A stretch of DNA of 64,000 bases from Kushneria aurantia DSM 21353 (GCF_000382245.1 NZ_KB907862.1:124001-188000), one strand, 5' to 3'. Positions 42,601-55,202 are shown, numbered from the stretch's first letter. Translations and numbers: made by a program. The notes: a model not told the origin generated them from the sequence alone.

Positions 42601-43192
42601 TCTGAATGCCGCTTTCCCCCTGTGGACAAAAAAAATTTCAGGCCTCTCCTTTTCTGCCTACAACTCCTGTCACCGGCGGCTTTCAGCACGCTTCGGATAC
42701 TTGCCGGCAGCACTGAACGCCTGCGGGCACAACTGCCGTACAGCCCGGTTGAAAAAACCGGGACAGCAACGCCTGTGGGTAAAAAGGGATCTTGTGCACA
42801 GCCTTCGCAGAGACTGTGCCCGCACCGCGCGCAGTTTCACAACCGTTGAGACAACATGGTGAGCAACTGATTTTTTTACAAAAAATCGGCTTTTCCACAG
42901 AATCGAGCGTCCCCAGTAATCACAACCACAACAGAACTTCTTATTTAAAAAGACTGTTTTTAAATATTGAAACCCGATGAGGTGTGGTGCCCAATGTGGA
43001 AAACCCTGACGCCTGTTCACAGTCGCGTTATACTGCGCACCATTCGCAAGGAAGGTTGCCCACAGCCGGTTCAAACCCCTGTGGGCAACCGATAACCGCT
43101 ACCAACAGCGGGCTCACGGAATCGGATCCGACCAAAGGACCGACGCTTACCGCTGATCGCCTGCTGCTTTCCCGTTTTTCGAGGTTGACAAC
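42601..43192. other. Candidate replication origin (oriC) with DnaA-box cluster
   Basis: This 592-bp region upstream of mnmG has no gene but many DnaA-box-like 9-mers with one change: TGTGGACAA (42621), TGTGGGTAA (42774), TTGTGCACA (42792), TTTTCCACA (42891) and TGTGGAAAA (42995). A pair TTGCCCACA (43056) and TGTGGGCAA (43080) has two changes. An AT-rich stretch at about 42930-42972 (TTATTTAAAAAGACTG onward) could be the unwinding element. In E. coli oriC is also beside mnmG (gidA), and parAB lie just downstream here. No dnaA gene is in the window. Called by pattern only. Confidence 0.6.
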
Positions 43193-45085
43193 GTGATTTA
43201 CCCCGACCGCTTTGATGTAATCGTCATCGGCGGTGGTCATGCGGGTACCGAAGCCGCACTGGCTGCCGCTCGTAGTGGGTGTCGTACCCTGCTGCTGACC
43301 CACAACATCGAAACCCTCGGCCAGATGTCCTGTAATCCCGCCATCGGCGGTATCGGCAAGAGCCATCTGGTCAAGGAGATCGATGCTCTCGGCGGCGCCA
43401 TGGCACTGGCCACGGACCATGGCGGCATCCAGTTTCGTACCCTCAATTCGCGCAAGGGGCCGGCGGTGCGCGCCACCCGTGCTCAGGCCGATCGGGTACG
43501 CTACAAGGCGTCGATTCGCCACATGCTGGAGAATCAGCCCAACCTGTCGATCTTCTCCCAGGCCGCCGATGACCTGATCGTCGAAGGCGATACCGCACGT
43601 GGCGTGCTGACCCGTGGTGGCGTGCGTTTCATGGCCGACGCCGTGGTGTTGTGTACCGGTACTTTCCTCGGTGGCGTGATCCACATTGGTATGGAACATC
43701 ACAGCGGCGGACGTTGCGGAGACCCGGCCGCCAACGCACTGGCCGAACGGCTGCGCGAACAGCCGTTGCGTGTCGCGCGGCTGAAAACCGGTACACCGCC
43801 GCGGCTCGACGCCAGAACGGTGGATTTCTCGAAACTCGGCGAGCAGCCCGGCGATACGCCGCGACCGGTCATGTCGTGGATGGGCCACCGTGATATGCAC
43901 CCCGAGCAGGTGAGCTGCTTCATTGCCCACACCAACGAGCGCACTCACGACATCATTCGCGCCAACCTCGACCGCTCGCCGATGTACTCCGGAGTGATTG
44001 ACAGCACCGGGCCGCGCTACTGCCCGTCGATCGAGGACAAGATCCACCGTTTCGCCGACAAGCAGAGCCACCAGGTCTTCATCGAACCGGAAGGTCTCGA
44101 TACCCACGAGCTCTACCCCAACGGCATCTCCACGTCGCTGCCGTTTGATACCCAGCTTGAACTGGTGCGCTCCATCGAAGGGCTCGAAAATGCCCACATC
44201 ACCCGCCCCGGCTACGCCATCGAATACGACTTCTTCGATCCGCGCGATCTGAAGCACTCGCTGGAAACGAAGGTTATCCACAATCTCTGGTTCGCCGGTC
44301 AGATCAACGGCACCACCGGCTACGAGGAGGCCGCTGCCCAGGGGCTGCTGGCCGGCCTCAACGCGGCTCGTCGGGTCAAAGGGCTGGAGGCCTGGTGGCC
44401 ACGGCGTGACGAGGCCTACATCGGCGTGATGGTCGACGACCTGATTCGCATGGGCACTCAGGAGCCCTACCGCATGTTCACTTCCCGCGCCGAGTACCGT
44501 CTGCTGCTGCGTGAGGACAACGCCGATTTGCGCCTGACCGCACTGGGCCGCGACATGGGGCTGGTCGATGATGACCGCTGGCGCGCTTTCGAAATCCGCC
44601 GTGACGCTATCGAGGCCGAGCAGGCCCGCCTCGATCAAATCCGGGTTCAGCCCGGCAGCGCGGCGGCCGCCCGGCTTGCCGAACGCATCGGCCCGCTCTC
44701 GCGTGAGCAGCGCCTGTCTGATCTGCTGCGTCGCCCCGAACTCGGTTACGACGATATCGCGGCGCTTTGCGAGGGAGCGCCGCAGGATCCGCTGGTGCGT
44801 GAGCAGGTGCAGATTCAGGCCAAATACCGCGGCTATATCGACCGTCAGAGCGAGGAAATCGAAAAACTCAGGCGCCACGAGGCAACCCGGCTGCCGGCTG
44901 ATATCGACTACAGCCGCATCGACGGGCTCTCCAACGAGATTCGCCAGAAACTCGAGACGGCGCGCCCCGAAACCCTGGCCGAGGCCGGCCGCATTCCCGG
45001 CGTCACGCCGGCGGCGGTCTCGATGCTGTTGATTCATCTCAAAAAGCGTGATCGCTCCGGCGTAGCGCGAGCGAGCGGTGAATGA
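43193..45085 (+). CDS. mnmG: tRNA uridine-5-carboxymethylaminomethyl modification enzyme (FAD)
   Basis: The 630-residue FAD enzyme works with MnmE on U34 of tRNA. N-terminal FAD fold [18 protein letters not shown], then [26 protein letters not shown], which carries the conserved Cys, and [14 protein letters not shown] near 415. The start is GTG 43193 with a GAGG site; no ATG is near. Its 3' end overlaps rsmG by 4 bp, and it opens the mnmG-rsmG-parA-parB block beside the candidate oriC. Confidence 0.96.
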   Translation: MIYPDRFDVIVIGGGHAGTEAALAAARSGCRTLLLTHNIETLGQMSCNPAIGGIGKSHLVKEIDALGGAMALATDHGGIQFRTLNSRKGPAVRATRAQADRVRYKASIRHMLENQPNLSIFSQAADDLIVEGDTARGVLTRGGVRFMADAVVLCTGTFLGGVIHIGMEHHSGGRCGDPAANALAERLREQPLRVARLKTGTPPRLDARTVDFSKLGEQPGDTPRPVMSWMGHRDMHPEQVSCFIAHTNERTHDIIRANLDRSPMYSGVIDSTGPRYCPSIEDKIHRFADKQSHQVFIEPEGLDTHELYPNGISTSLPFDTQLELVRSIEGLENAHITRPGYAIEYDFFDPRDLKHSLETKVIHNLWFAGQINGTTGYEEAAAQGLLAGLNAARRVKGLEAWWPRRDEAYIGVMVDDLIRMGTQEPYRMFTSRAEYRLLLREDNADLRLTALGRDMGLVDDDRWRAFEIRRDAIEAEQARLDQIRVQPGSAAAARLAERIGPLSREQRLSDLLRRPELGYDDIAALCEGAPQDPLVREQVQIQAKYRGYIDRQSEEIEKLRRHEATRLPADIDYSRIDGLSNEIRQKLETARPETLAEAGRIPGVTPAAVSMLLIHLKKRDRSGVARASGE

Positions 45086-45699
45086 GCAACGCGCTCGGTG
45101 AGCGCCTCGATACGGGGCTGGCGGCGCTGGGGCTCGAGGTCGAAAGTGCCGTCCGCGAACGTCTGCTGGCCTTTGTCGCGCTGTTGAACAAGTGGAACCG
45201 GGCCTATAACCTCACGGCAGTACGCGATCCGCAGACGATGGTGACGCGCCATCTGCTCGATGCCCTCGCCGTATTGCCCTTCATCGAGGGACCGCGGCTT
45301 CTGGATGTGGGCAGCGGTGCCGGCCTGCCCGGCATCGTGCTGGCGATCGCACGGCCCGATATCGCTGTCACCTCGGTGGACAGCGTGGGCAAGAAGATTC
45401 GCTTTCAGCGTCAGGTGCTGTTCGAGCTGGGTATCGATAACGTGACGGCATTGAACGAGCGCGTCGAGCAGCTCGGGGGCGCGCGTTTCGAGCAGATCAT
45501 CAGCCGTGCTTTCGCCGCCCCCGACGCCTTCGTTGCCCTGACACGGCATCTGCTCACTCCCGGCGGCCACTGGCTGGCGATGGTGGGCCAGGCAGAGATT
45601 GACGCTCTGCCCGAGCAGGCGCTGATCACCAACACCCGGGCGCTGAGGGTGCCCGGCGAGCAGGGGCAGCGTCACCTGCTGACCATCGAGGCGCGCTGA
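45082..45699 (+). CDS. rsmG: 16S rRNA (guanine(527)-N7)-methyltransferase
   Basis: Methylates G527 of 16S rRNA; loss gives low-level streptomycin resistance in related bacteria. The 205-residue protein has the SAM motif [16 protein letters not shown] and [14 protein letters not shown] at the start. Translation is coupled to mnmG by ATGA. parA follows after 36 bp. Confidence 0.95.
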   Translation: MSNALGERLDTGLAALGLEVESAVRERLLAFVALLNKWNRAYNLTAVRDPQTMVTRHLLDALAVLPFIEGPRLLDVGSGAGLPGIVLAIARPDIAVTSVDSVGKKIRFQRQVLFELGIDNVTALNERVEQLGGARFEQIISRAFAAPDAFVALTRHLLTPGGHWLAMVGQAEIDALPEQALITNTRALRVPGEQGQRHLLTIEAR

Positions 45700-45735
45700 C
45701 AGGCTTTTCAGAGACAACACAACAGGACATCACTC

Positions 45736-46506
45736 TTGGCCCGCATCATCGCACTGACCAATCAGAAAGGGGGCGTCGGCAAGACCACTACTGCCGTCAA
45801 CCTCGCCGCGGCGCTGGCCTCGCTCAAAAAGCGGGTGCTGCTGGTCGATCTTGATCCCCAGGGTCACGCCACCATGGGCAGCGGCATCGACAAGCACGGG
45901 CTTGCCAACGGCGGTACGCTGGATGTGCTGCTGGAAGAGCTGCCGGCCCGCGAGGCGCTCATCGATTGCGCCGAAGCCGGCTACCAGTTGCTGCCCGCCA
46001 ACGGTGACCTTACCGCCGCCGAGGTCGCCCTGCTCGACCGCGATGCCCGCGAGCGCTGCCTCGAGCGTGCGCTTGCTCCGCTCGCCGGCGATTTCGACGT
46101 AGTGCTGATCGACTGCCCGCCGTCGCTCAACATGCTGACCGTCAATGCTTTGACCGCGGCGCACGGCGTGCTGATTCCGCTGCAGTGCGAGTTCTATGCC
46201 CTCGAGGGTCTTTCCATGCTGCTCGATACCGTCGAGCAGATTCGTGACGGCATCAATCCGGGGCTGTCGCTGGACGGCATCGTGCGCACCATGTTCGATA
46301 ACCGCAACAGCCTGACCCGCGACGTCAGCAATCAGCTGTCGAACTACTTCGGTGACGATCTGCTGCGTACTACCATTCCGCGCAACGTGCGCCTTGCCGA
46401 AGCCCCCAGTCACGGTCAGCCGATCAATCGCTACGCACGATTGTCGCGCGGTGCTCATGCCTATCGCGTGCTGGCGCGTGAACTGGCGCGCCGGCTGTCG
46501 CTGTAG
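45736..46506 (+). CDS. parA: Chromosome partitioning ATPase ParA (Soj)
   Basis: A 256-residue deviant Walker ATPase that moves the ParB-parS complex. N-terminal ALTNQKGGVGKTTTAVNLA contains the signature Lys; IDCPPSLNMLTVNAL is the Walker B and following switch. The start is TTG 45736 with AGGA upstream. The pair with parB next to a candidate oriC is the usual chromosomal arrangement. No parS palindrome (CACGTG core) was noticed nearby. Confidence 0.94.
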   Translation: MARIIALTNQKGGVGKTTTAVNLAAALASLKKRVLLVDLDPQGHATMGSGIDKHGLANGGTLDVLLEELPAREALIDCAEAGYQLLPANGDLTAAEVALLDRDARERCLERALAPLAGDFDVVLIDCPPSLNMLTVNALTAAHGVLIPLQCEFYALEGLSMLLDTVEQIRDGINPGLSLDGIVRTMFDNRNSLTRDVSNQLSNYFGDDLLRTTIPRNVRLAEAPSHGQPINRYARLSRGAHAYRVLARELARRLSL

Positions 46507-46635
46507 TATCGCCATGACCATCGTGTCGATCCGGACAATCCGCAGCGGACTTTGCGCAGGCCGCGGGCGGTGTCATCATGGCGCTGTCACGATGCCTTGC
46601 CGGTATCCCTCAGGCCCTCAAGCGAGGATCCCTTC

Positions 46636-47565
46636 ATGACGCGTAAACGTGCCCTGGGCAGAGGACTGGATGCCCTGATCGGTGCCAATGCTCGCCAGCG
46701 TTCACAGGTACCCCTGGATGACGACGGCGAACAGGGTGCCGCGGTGCCGGCCGATGCCTCGCCGCTGATCGACAGCCGTGAACGTCTCGAACGCCTGCCG
46801 TTGGCCGAACTGACCCGCGGGCGCTACCAGCCGCGCCGCGAGATGCACGGCGAGCGGCTCGAGGAGCTGGCGGCCTCGATTCGCAATCGTGGCGTCATGC
46901 AACCTATCGTGGTCAGACCACTGCCCGAAGGCAGCGAAGCGCGCTATGAGATCATCGCCGGCGAGCGCCGCTGGCGGGCCGCCCAACTGGCCGAGCTGGA
47001 CGTCATTCCGGCGGTAGTACGCGAACTCGACGACGAGTCGGCGCTGGCACTGGCGCTGATCGAGAACATCCAGCGCGAAAACCTCAATCCGATCGAGGAG
47101 ACGCTGGCGCTCAGGCGGCTGATGGACGAATTTTCGCTCACCCAGCAGCAGGCCGCTGACGCCGTAGGGCGATCACGCGCCCAGGTGGCCAATCTGCTGC
47201 GCCTTTTGGCACTGGAAGAAGAGGTGCAGACGCTGCTTTCCCGGGGCGAGCTGGATGTCGGCCACGCCCGCGCGCTGCTCGCGCTCAAGGGCGCACGTCA
47301 GCGCGAGGCAGCGCGCGAGGTCGTGTCCAGAGGGCTGACAGTGCGTCAGACTGAAGCACTGGTCAAACGCCTTGCCGAGCAGAAAAAAAAGGAGCCCGCA
47401 CCCGTCGAAAGCGGCTCGAAGGATGTCGATCGGCTGGAGAATCAGCTCGCCGAGCTGCTTGGTGCGCGCGTCAACATCAGCCACAATAAAAGCGGCAAGG
47501 GCAGCCTGACCATTCGCTATACCAGCCTCGACGAGCTCGACGGCATCCTCTCCCACATCGGTTGA
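46636..47565 (+). CDS. parB: Chromosome partitioning protein ParB (Spo0J)
   Basis: A 309-residue CTP-binding parS clamp. It starts MTRKRALGRGLDALIG, a typical ParB start. The GERRWRA box (CTP-binding) is at about residue 115, and the helix-turn-helix FSLTQQQAADAVGRSRAQVANL at about 165-185. The C-terminal dimerisation part ends GILSHIG. I chose ATG 46636 with GAGG upstream; a frame from 46552 lies within the gap. The 129-bp parA-parB gap contains no other feature. Confidence 0.94.
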   Translation: MTRKRALGRGLDALIGANARQRSQVPLDDDGEQGAAVPADASPLIDSRERLERLPLAELTRGRYQPRREMHGERLEELAASIRNRGVMQPIVVRPLPEGSEARYEIIAGERRWRAAQLAELDVIPAVVRELDDESALALALIENIQRENLNPIEETLALRRLMDEFSLTQQQAADAVGRSRAQVANLLRLLALEEEVQTLLSRGELDVGHARALLALKGARQREAAREVVSRGLTVRQTEALVKRLAEQKKKEPAPVESGSKDVDRLENQLAELLGARVNISHNKSGKGSLTIRYTSLDELDGILSHIG

Positions 47566-47710
47566 CCTCCCCGGCATTGCGGCCCGTAAACGGGATCAAG
47601 CGCTTAAACGCGACTTAACCCGGTGTTGTCAACGGTGCCGGTTTGACACAGGATCGACCCGCTTTTGGCGCAGATAGGCTTTTACAGCGGTGATTTCCCG
47701 ACCGGCAGCG

Positions 47711-47739
47711 TTGAAGCCGCCGGGGGGCTTCCTTATAAT
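47711..47739 (+). promoter_or_regulatory. Promoter of the ATP synthase operon
   Basis: TTGAAG (47711-47716) and a perfect TATAAT (47734-47739) are 17 bp apart, 55 bp before atpI. The rest of the 228-bp gap after parB (47566-47793) shows no terminator or gene. Confidence 0.8.
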
Positions 47740-47793
47740 CCGCCTGCCCGTTCGAACGTGGCGCGTCAAAGCTTGTGAAGGCGTAAAAAGCTC

Positions 47794-48201
47794 ATGCAAC
47801 GACCGCACAGAGTGGCTCCGGCGCGACCGAAGCGTCCCGGGGTGCATCGCCTGCTGCTGGCTCAGGTCGGCGTCATCCTGACTGTCGTAGCATTGAGCCT
47901 GATCGTCGGAAAAGGTAGTGTCACCCTTTCCGCACTGCTGGGCGGCCTGGTGGCGTTGATACCCAACGCCTGGTTTGCGTGGCGAGCTTTCATGTATCGG
48001 GGAGCACGTTTCAGGGCTCGCATGATCGGCAGTCTGTATCGCGCTCAGGTGGGCAAATATATGCTGGTGATGCTGCTGTTTGCTGTTGTCTTCAGCATTG
48101 TACCGCCGCAGGCGCCTGTATGGTTTTTCGCGACTTTCGCCCTGGTGCAGGGCGTTTACGGGGCAGGCCCCTGGCTGATCGGCCGAGCCGGTTCCCACTA
48201 A
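47794..48201 (+). CDS. atpI: ATP synthase subunit I
   Basis: A 135-residue membrane protein with four hydrophobic segments, first gene of the atp operon. It helps assemble the c-ring and is not part of the final enzyme. Identification rests mainly on position (directly before atpB) and on the pattern LGGLVALIPNAWFAWRAF. The ribosome binding site is weak, as is usual for atpI. Confidence 0.88.
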   Translation: MQRPHRVAPARPKRPGVHRLLLAQVGVILTVVALSLIVGKGSVTLSALLGGLVALIPNAWFAWRAFMYRGARFRARMIGSLYRAQVGKYMLVMLLFAVVFSIVPPQAPVWFFATFALVQGVYGAGPWLIGRAGSH

Positions 48202-49047
<846 letters not shown>

Positions 49048-49116
49048 CGCCAATAACAACGCAAGTTTCAATCACCCTTGATCCCTGATCGCTAACCCTG
49101 AAACAGGAGCCACTCC

Positions 49117-49347
49117 ATGGAACTCGTTTACATTGCTGCCGCCCTCATGATCAGTGGGGCCGCTATCGCCACCGGTATCGGTTTCGGTCTGCTGGGCGGC
49201 AAGCTGCTCGACTCCACCGCGCGCCAGCCGGAGCTGAGCGACCAACTGCAGACCAAGACCTTCATCATGGCCGGTCTGCTTGATGCCGTGCCGATGATCG
49301 GCGTGGGTATCGCGATGTACCTGATCTTCGTCGTCGCCGGCGGTTAA
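49117..49347 (+). CDS. atpE: ATP synthase F0 subunit c
   Basis: A 76-residue hairpin of two helices with the polar loop ARQPEL. The ion-binding carboxylate is the Asp in [12 protein letters not shown], the proton-type pattern, and the extra polar residues of Na+ rings are not seen. So this halophile appears to use H+ at this enzyme. AACAGGAGCCACTCC precedes ATG 49117. Confidence 0.96.
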   Translation: MELVYIAAALMISGAAIATGIGFGLLGGKLLDSTARQPELSDQLQTKTFIMAGLLDAVPMIGVGIAMYLIFVVAGG

Positions 49348-49352
49348 ATCCT

Positions 49353-49381
49353 TCACACCGGGCCCGGGTCGCTCGGTGTGA
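49353..49381 (+). promoter_or_regulatory. Stem-loop between atpE and atpF
   Basis: TCACACCG and CGGTGTGA pair around a 13-nt GC-rich loop in the 74-bp atpE-atpF gap. There is no T-run, so it is likely a transcript stability element or modest attenuator that helps set the high c-subunit ratio (inference). Confidence 0.5.
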
Positions 49382-49421
49382 CCGCTTCCGGCCACCACGA
49401 AACCGCAGGAGGTATATCCGC

Positions 49422-49892
49422 GTGACTATCAATATGACGCTCATCGGCCAGATGATCGCCTTCGCGATCTTTCTCTGGTTCTGTATGAAGTATGTCTGGC
49501 CGCCGATCACGAAGGCGCTCGAAGAGCGTCAGCAACGCATTCGTGACGGCCTCGAGGAGGCCGACAGGGCGCGCGCCGAGCTTAGCCAGGCCAATGAACA
49601 GGCCGAAGAGACCCTGCGTGAGAGTCGCGAAGAGGCCGCTCGCATTCTTGAAAAGGCCCGCACACGCGCCAATCAGATGATCGAGGATGCGCGTGATGAC
49701 GCTCGTGTCGAGGGCGAGCGCATGATTGCCAACGCGCGCAGCGAAATCGACAGCGAAGTACAGCGGGCGAAGGAGGAGCTGCGTGCCCAGGTGGCGACGC
49801 TGGCCGTACAGGGTGCCGAGCGCATTCTCGAGTCCTCCATCGACGAGAAGAAACATCGCGAGATGGTCGACCGGCTCGCTGCAGAACTCTGA
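49422..49892 (+). CDS. atpF: ATP synthase F0 subunit b
   Basis: A 156-residue peripheral-stalk subunit: one N-terminal membrane helix ([15 protein letters not shown]) and a long charged coiled coil (about 30-140). Start GTG 49422 has a near-perfect AGGAGG nine nucleotides upstream and gives the same N-terminal spacing as E. coli; an ATG four codons later is the alternative. Confidence 0.95.
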   Translation: MTINMTLIGQMIAFAIFLWFCMKYVWPPITKALEERQQRIRDGLEEADRARAELSQANEQAEETLRESREEAARILEKARTRANQMIEDARDDARVEGERMIANARSEIDSEVQRAKEELRAQVATLAVQGAERILESSIDEKKHREMVDRLAAEL

Positions 49893-49903
49893 GAGGACGC
49901 CTT

Positions 49904-50440
49904 ATGTCGGACAATGTGACCCAGGCACGTCCCTACGCCAGAGCCGCCTTCGAGCTGGCCCGCGAGAACGACAGCCTCGATGCATGGTCGGCGATGCTGG
50001 CCGAGGCGGCGCGGTTGACCGCCGACGAGCGGGTACACCGGCTTATTCACGACCCGCGCCGTGCGGCGCGCGACAAGGGTAATACCCTGGTCGAACTGCT
50101 GGGTGAGCTGGTGCCCGAACGCGGCGCCAACTTCCTGATGGTGCTGGCGCGTCAGCAGCGCCTCGATGCCCTCGCCGCCATGAGCGAGCTGTTCGAGGCT
50201 GAACGCGAAGCTCATGAGCAGCGCATCAGCGTGGAGATCATCTCGGCCTATCCGCTTGATCAGGCGCAACAGGACAAGCTCGCACAGGCGCTCGAAAAGC
50301 GCCTGAACCGCGAAATCACGATCACCACTTCGGTGGACGAGACGCTGCTGGGCGGCGTCGTCATTCGTGCCGGTGATACCGTCATCGACGGTTCGGCACG
50401 AGGGCGTCTGAATCGTCTCGCCAGCCTTCTGAACCACTGA
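49904..50440 (+). CDS. atpH: ATP synthase F1 subunit delta
   Basis: A 178-residue peripheral-stalk subunit linking b to the alpha-beta head. The N-terminal helical domain starts [13 protein letters not shown], and the C-terminal signature [21 protein letters not shown] is clear. It lies 11 bp after atpF and 16 bp before atpA. Confidence 0.95.
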   Translation: MSDNVTQARPYARAAFELARENDSLDAWSAMLAEAARLTADERVHRLIHDPRRAARDKGNTLVELLGELVPERGANFLMVLARQQRLDALAAMSELFEAEREAHEQRISVEIISAYPLDQAQQDKLAQALEKRLNREITITTSVDETLLGGVVIRAGDTVIDGSARGRLNRLASLLNH

Positions 50441-50456
50441 AGTCGAGGGACACGGC

Positions 50457-52001
50457 ATGCAGCAACTCAATCCTTCCGAAATCAGCGACATCATCAAGGG
50501 TCGGATCGAGAATCTCGATCTCGACGCCCAGGCGCGCAACGAAGGCACCATCGTGGGTGTCGCCGACGGCATCGTGCGCATCCACGGGCTGGCCGACGCC
50601 ATGTTCGGCGAGATGATTGAATTCCCCCACGATATCTTCGGCATGGTGCTCAACCTCGAGCGCGACAGCGCCGGTGTCGTGGTGCTGGGCGACTATCAGA
50701 AGCTCGAAGAGGGCATGACCGGCAAGTGCACCGGCCGTATCCTCGAAGTGCCGGTAGGTCGCGAACTGGTCGGCCGCGTGGTCGATGCGCTGGGTAACGC
50801 CATCGACGGCAAGGGCGAAATCGAGGCCAGCGAAAGCGACGCGGTGGAGAAGGTCGCCCCCGGCGTTATCGCTCGTCAGGGCGTCGATCAGCCGGTACAG
50901 ACCGGTCTCAAGTCGATCGATGCCATGGTGCCGATCGGCCGCGGCCAGCGTGAGCTGATTATCGGTGACCGTCAGATCGGCAAGTCGGCGATCGCCATCG
51001 ATGCCATCATCAACCAGAAAGGCAAGGGCATCACCTGCGTCTATGTGGCGATCGGCCAGAAGCAGTCGACCATCGCCAACGTGGTACGCAAGCTTGAAGA
51101 GCACGGCGCCATGGCGCACACCATCGTGGTTGCCGCCGGTGCTGCCGATCCGGCCGCCATGCAGTTCATCGCACCCTACGCCGGCTGCACCATGGGCGAG
51201 TACTTCCGCGACCGCGGCGAGGATGCCCTGATCGTCTACGATGATCTCTCCAAGCAGGCCGTTGCCTATCGTCAGATCTCGCTGCTGCTGCGTCGTCCGC
51301 CGGGTCGTGAAGCCTATCCGGGCGACGTCTTCTATCTCCACTCGCGTCTGCTGGAGCGCGCTTCGCGGGTCAATGCCGAGTATGTCGAGAAACTCACCAA
51401 TGGTGAGGTGAGCGGCAAAACCGGTTCGCTGACCGCGCTGCCGATCATCGAGACCCAGGGCGGCGACGTATCGGCGTTCGTCCCCACCAACGTGATCTCG
51501 ATCACCGATGGCCAGATCTTCCTCGAGACCGATCTGTTCCACTCCGGCGTGCGCCCGGCAATCAATGCCGGCCTGTCGGTATCCCGCGTGGGCGGTTCGG
51601 CACAGACCAAAATCATCAAGAAGCTGGGCGGTGGCGTGCGTCTGGCGCTGGCGCAGTACCGCGAACTGGCGGCCTTCTCGCAGTTCGCTTCCGATCTTGA
51701 CGAGGCAACCCGCAAGCAGCTGGAGCACGGTCAGCGTGTTACCGAGCTGATGAAGCAGAACCAGTACTCGCCGATGTCGATCGCGCAGATGGCGGTAACG
51801 CTCTATGCCGCCAACGAGGGCTTCCTCGAGGACGTGCCGGTCGACAGGGTGCTCGACTTCGAGCGTGCGCTGCAGGATTTCATGCAGAGCGAGCACGCCG
51901 AGCTGATGGAGAAGATCAACAGCACCGGTGGCTATGACGACGAGATTCAGCAGGGCCTGAAAAGCGCTCTCGAATCGTTCAAGTCAACGCAGAGCTACTG
52001 A
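50457..52001 (+). CDS. atpA: ATP synthase F1 subunit alpha
   Basis: A 514-residue non-catalytic nucleotide-binding subunit. The N-terminal [17 protein letters not shown] is family-typical. The P-loop is GDRQIGKSA (usually GDRQTGKT, so a mild variant) at about 170, and the Arg finger region follows around 375. It is in the normal place in the operon. Confidence 0.97.
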   Translation: MQQLNPSEISDIIKGRIENLDLDAQARNEGTIVGVADGIVRIHGLADAMFGEMIEFPHDIFGMVLNLERDSAGVVVLGDYQKLEEGMTGKCTGRILEVPVGRELVGRVVDALGNAIDGKGEIEASESDAVEKVAPGVIARQGVDQPVQTGLKSIDAMVPIGRGQRELIIGDRQIGKSAIAIDAIINQKGKGITCVYVAIGQKQSTIANVVRKLEEHGAMAHTIVVAAGAADPAAMQFIAPYAGCTMGEYFRDRGEDALIVYDDLSKQAVAYRQISLLLRRPPGREAYPGDVFYLHSRLLERASRVNAEYVEKLTNGEVSGKTGSLTALPIIETQGGDVSAFVPTNVISITDGQIFLETDLFHSGVRPAINAGLSVSRVGGSAQTKIIKKLGGGVRLALAQYRELAAFSQFASDLDEATRKQLEHGQRVTELMKQNQYSPMSIAQMAVTLYAANEGFLEDVPVDRVLDFERALQDFMQSEHAELMEKINSTGGYDDEIQQGLKSALESFKSTQSY

Positions 52002-52010
52002 GGCCCCGCC

Positions 52011-52041
52011 GCCGGGCTGTGATCGATCACTGCAGCCCGGC
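52011..52041 (+). promoter_or_regulatory. Stem-loop between atpA and atpG
   Basis: GCCGGGCTG pairs with CAGCCCGGC around a loop that itself holds the palindrome TGATCGATCA, in the 72-bp gap. No T-run follows. It is probably a transcript processing or stability element. Confidence 0.5.
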
Positions 52042-52073
52042 GCTCTGCGCTGATTGACAAGGAGAATTTCGCG

Positions 52074-52967
52074 ATGGCAGCCGGAAAAGAGATCAAATCC
52101 CAGATCGGGAGTATCAAGAATACTCAGAAGATCACCAGCGCCATGGAGATGGTGGCGGCCTCCAAGATGCGCCGCGCTCAGGATCGCATGGCGGCCAGCC
52201 AGCCCTATGCCGGCCGTATCCGCCGGGTAGTCAGCCACGTCAGCCGTGCCAATCCGGAGTATCGTCACGACTATCAGATCGAGCGCGAGGTCAAGCGCAT
52301 CGGTTATATCGTGGTGACCTCCGATCGCGGCCTGTGCGGCGGTCTCAACAGCAACCTGTTGCGGCGTGTACTGCGCGAGGTGCGCGAATGGCGTGACCAG
52401 GGTGTCGAGGTCTCCTTCTGCGCGCTGGGAACCAAGGGCAGCGTGTTCTTTCGCAAGTATGGCGGCGATCTCAAGGCAGCCGTGCGCAGCCTGGGCGATG
52501 CGCCGGAAGCGTCGCAGCTGATCGGCAGTATCAACGTCATGCTGGCGGCTTTCGACGAAGGCGAGCTCGACCGAATCGATCTGGTCTACAACGAGTTCGT
52601 CAACACCATGACGCAGAAGCCGGTCGTGCATCAGCTGCTGCCGCTGCCGAAGTCGCTCGACGAAGAGGACGAGGCAGAAGATGCCGAGCAGGACGACGTC
52701 TCCAGCGGTGGCTGGGACTATATCTACGAGCCGGACGTTAAAACCCTGCTCGACAAGCTGCTGGTGCGCTACGTCGAAGCCCAGGTCTATCAGGCCGTGG
52801 TGGAAAACATCGCCAGCGAGCAGGCCGCCCGCATGATCGCGATGAAAAACGCCTCCGATAACGCCGGCGACATCATCGACGACCTCCAGCTGCAGTACAA
52901 CAAGGCGCGTCAGGCCGCCATCACCCAGGAAATCTCCGAGATCGTGGGTGGTGCCGCCGCGGTGTAG
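52074..52967 (+). CDS. atpG: ATP synthase F1 subunit gamma
   Basis: The 297-residue rotor shaft. It begins with the N-terminal coil [20 protein letters not shown] and has the motif [11 protein letters not shown], ending with the C-terminal helix. An acidic insert of about 20 residues ([15 protein letters not shown]) near residue 200 is more acidic than in E. coli, in keeping with a halophile's proteins. Confidence 0.96.
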   Translation: MAAGKEIKSQIGSIKNTQKITSAMEMVAASKMRRAQDRMAASQPYAGRIRRVVSHVSRANPEYRHDYQIEREVKRIGYIVVTSDRGLCGGLNSNLLRRVLREVREWRDQGVEVSFCALGTKGSVFFRKYGGDLKAAVRSLGDAPEASQLIGSINVMLAAFDEGELDRIDLVYNEFVNTMTQKPVVHQLLPLPKSLDEEDEAEDAEQDDVSSGGWDYIYEPDVKTLLDKLLVRYVEAQVYQAVVENIASEQAARMIAMKNASDNAGDIIDDLQLQYNKARQAAITQEISEIVGGAAAV

Positions 52968-54386
<1,419 letters not shown>

Positions 54387-54398
54387 GGAGGAGCGCTC

Positions 54399-54824
54399 AT
54401 GGCGACCATGCAGTGCAGTATCGTCAGTGCGGAGCGCAATATCTTCGCCGGCGAGGTCGAAAGAGTGGTAGCGGTCAGCGTTATGGGGGAGCTGGGTATC
54501 CTCCGCGGTCACGAGCCGTCGCTTCTGGAGCTCAAGCCGGGACCGGTGCGCGTTATCCGTGAAGGAGGCGAAGAAGAGATCTTCTACGTTTCCGGCGGTT
54601 TTCTCGAGGTCCAGCCTCATGAGGTGAGCGTGCTGGCCGACAGCGCCGAGCGTGCTCGCGATCTCGACGCCGGCGAGGCAGAAAAGGCCCGTGACGAGGC
54701 GCGCAGTGCGCTTGCCGGACGCAGCGGCGAGCTTGACCATCAGCACGCGCTGGCCGAGATCGAGGCGGCCACTGCGCGGCTGCGTACCCTGTCACAGCTG
54801 CGCAACCGCAAGGGCCAGAAGTAG
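54399..54824 (+). CDS. atpC: ATP synthase F1 subunit epsilon
   Basis: The 141-residue subunit that couples the rotor and inhibits ATP hydrolysis. The beta-sandwich (about 1-85) contains GELGILRGHEPSLLELKPG, followed by the two-helix tail. It is the last gene of the operon and is followed by a terminator. Confidence 0.95.
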   Translation: MATMQCSIVSAERNIFAGEVERVVAVSVMGELGILRGHEPSLLELKPGPVRVIREGGEEEIFYVSGGFLEVQPHEVSVLADSAERARDLDAGEAEKARDEARSALAGRSGELDHQHALAEIEAATARLRTLSQLRNRKGQK

Positions 54825-54860
54825 CGCTTCGCTGGCTGTAAAGTGCGAAACGTCGATCAG

Positions 54861-54882
54861 GCGGCCTGCGGGCCGCTTTTTT
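54861..54882 (+). terminator. Rho-independent terminator of the atp operon
   Basis: GCGGCC/GGCCGC with a TGCG loop followed by TTTTTT, 36 bp after the atpC stop. Confidence 0.88.
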
Positions 54883-54901
54883 GTCCAGCATTCCCGTTGT
54901 G

Positions 54902-55202
54902 TGTCCCCCTGCCCTCCCTGGCGGGCACCCCCTGGGGCCGCCACTGCGTGGCGTCAAAAATCACTCCCGGTGATTTTTTGTGCCCTGCCCTCCCTGGCGG
55001 GCACCCCCTGGGGCCGCCACTGCGTGGCGTCAAAAATCGTTCCTGACGATTTTTTGTGCCCTGCCCTCCCTGGCGAGCACCCCCTGGGGCCGCCACTGCG
55101 TGGCGTCAAAAATCACTCCCGGTGATTTTTTGTGCCCTGCCCTCCCTGGCGGGCACCCTTCGGGCCGCCTGCGGCGTCAAAAATCGCTCCCGGCGATTTT
55201 TT
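54902..55202. repeat. Array 2 of terminator-like intergenic repeats (four units)
   Basis: Units start at about 54902, 54980, 55056 and 55132, each 71-78 bp, and are nearly identical to those of array 1 (42281-42590). The third hairpin occurs as AATCAC/GTGATT, AATCGT/ACGATT (second unit) and AATCGC/GCGATT (last unit), so paired bases change together. The last unit also has the shortened middle hairpin. The unit orientation is the same as in array 1. The array lies between the atp operon terminator and the D-lactate dehydrogenase gene. Confidence 0.9.

Noticed and set aside
42279-42605. Open frames of 77-167 residues with repeats such as ALPGGHPWGRHCVASK
   Set aside because: They are translations of the intergenic repeat units; base changes follow hairpin pairing, not codons.
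43028-45037. A 669-residue open frame on the minus strand opposite mnmG
   Set aside because: Shadow frame of a conserved gene; composition is Gly/His/Val-rich without domains and it runs into the oriC candidate.
45700-47565. parS site near parA-parB
   Set aside because: No palindrome with a CACGTG core resembling the parS consensus was found on reading this stretch; a computed search would be needed to be sure.
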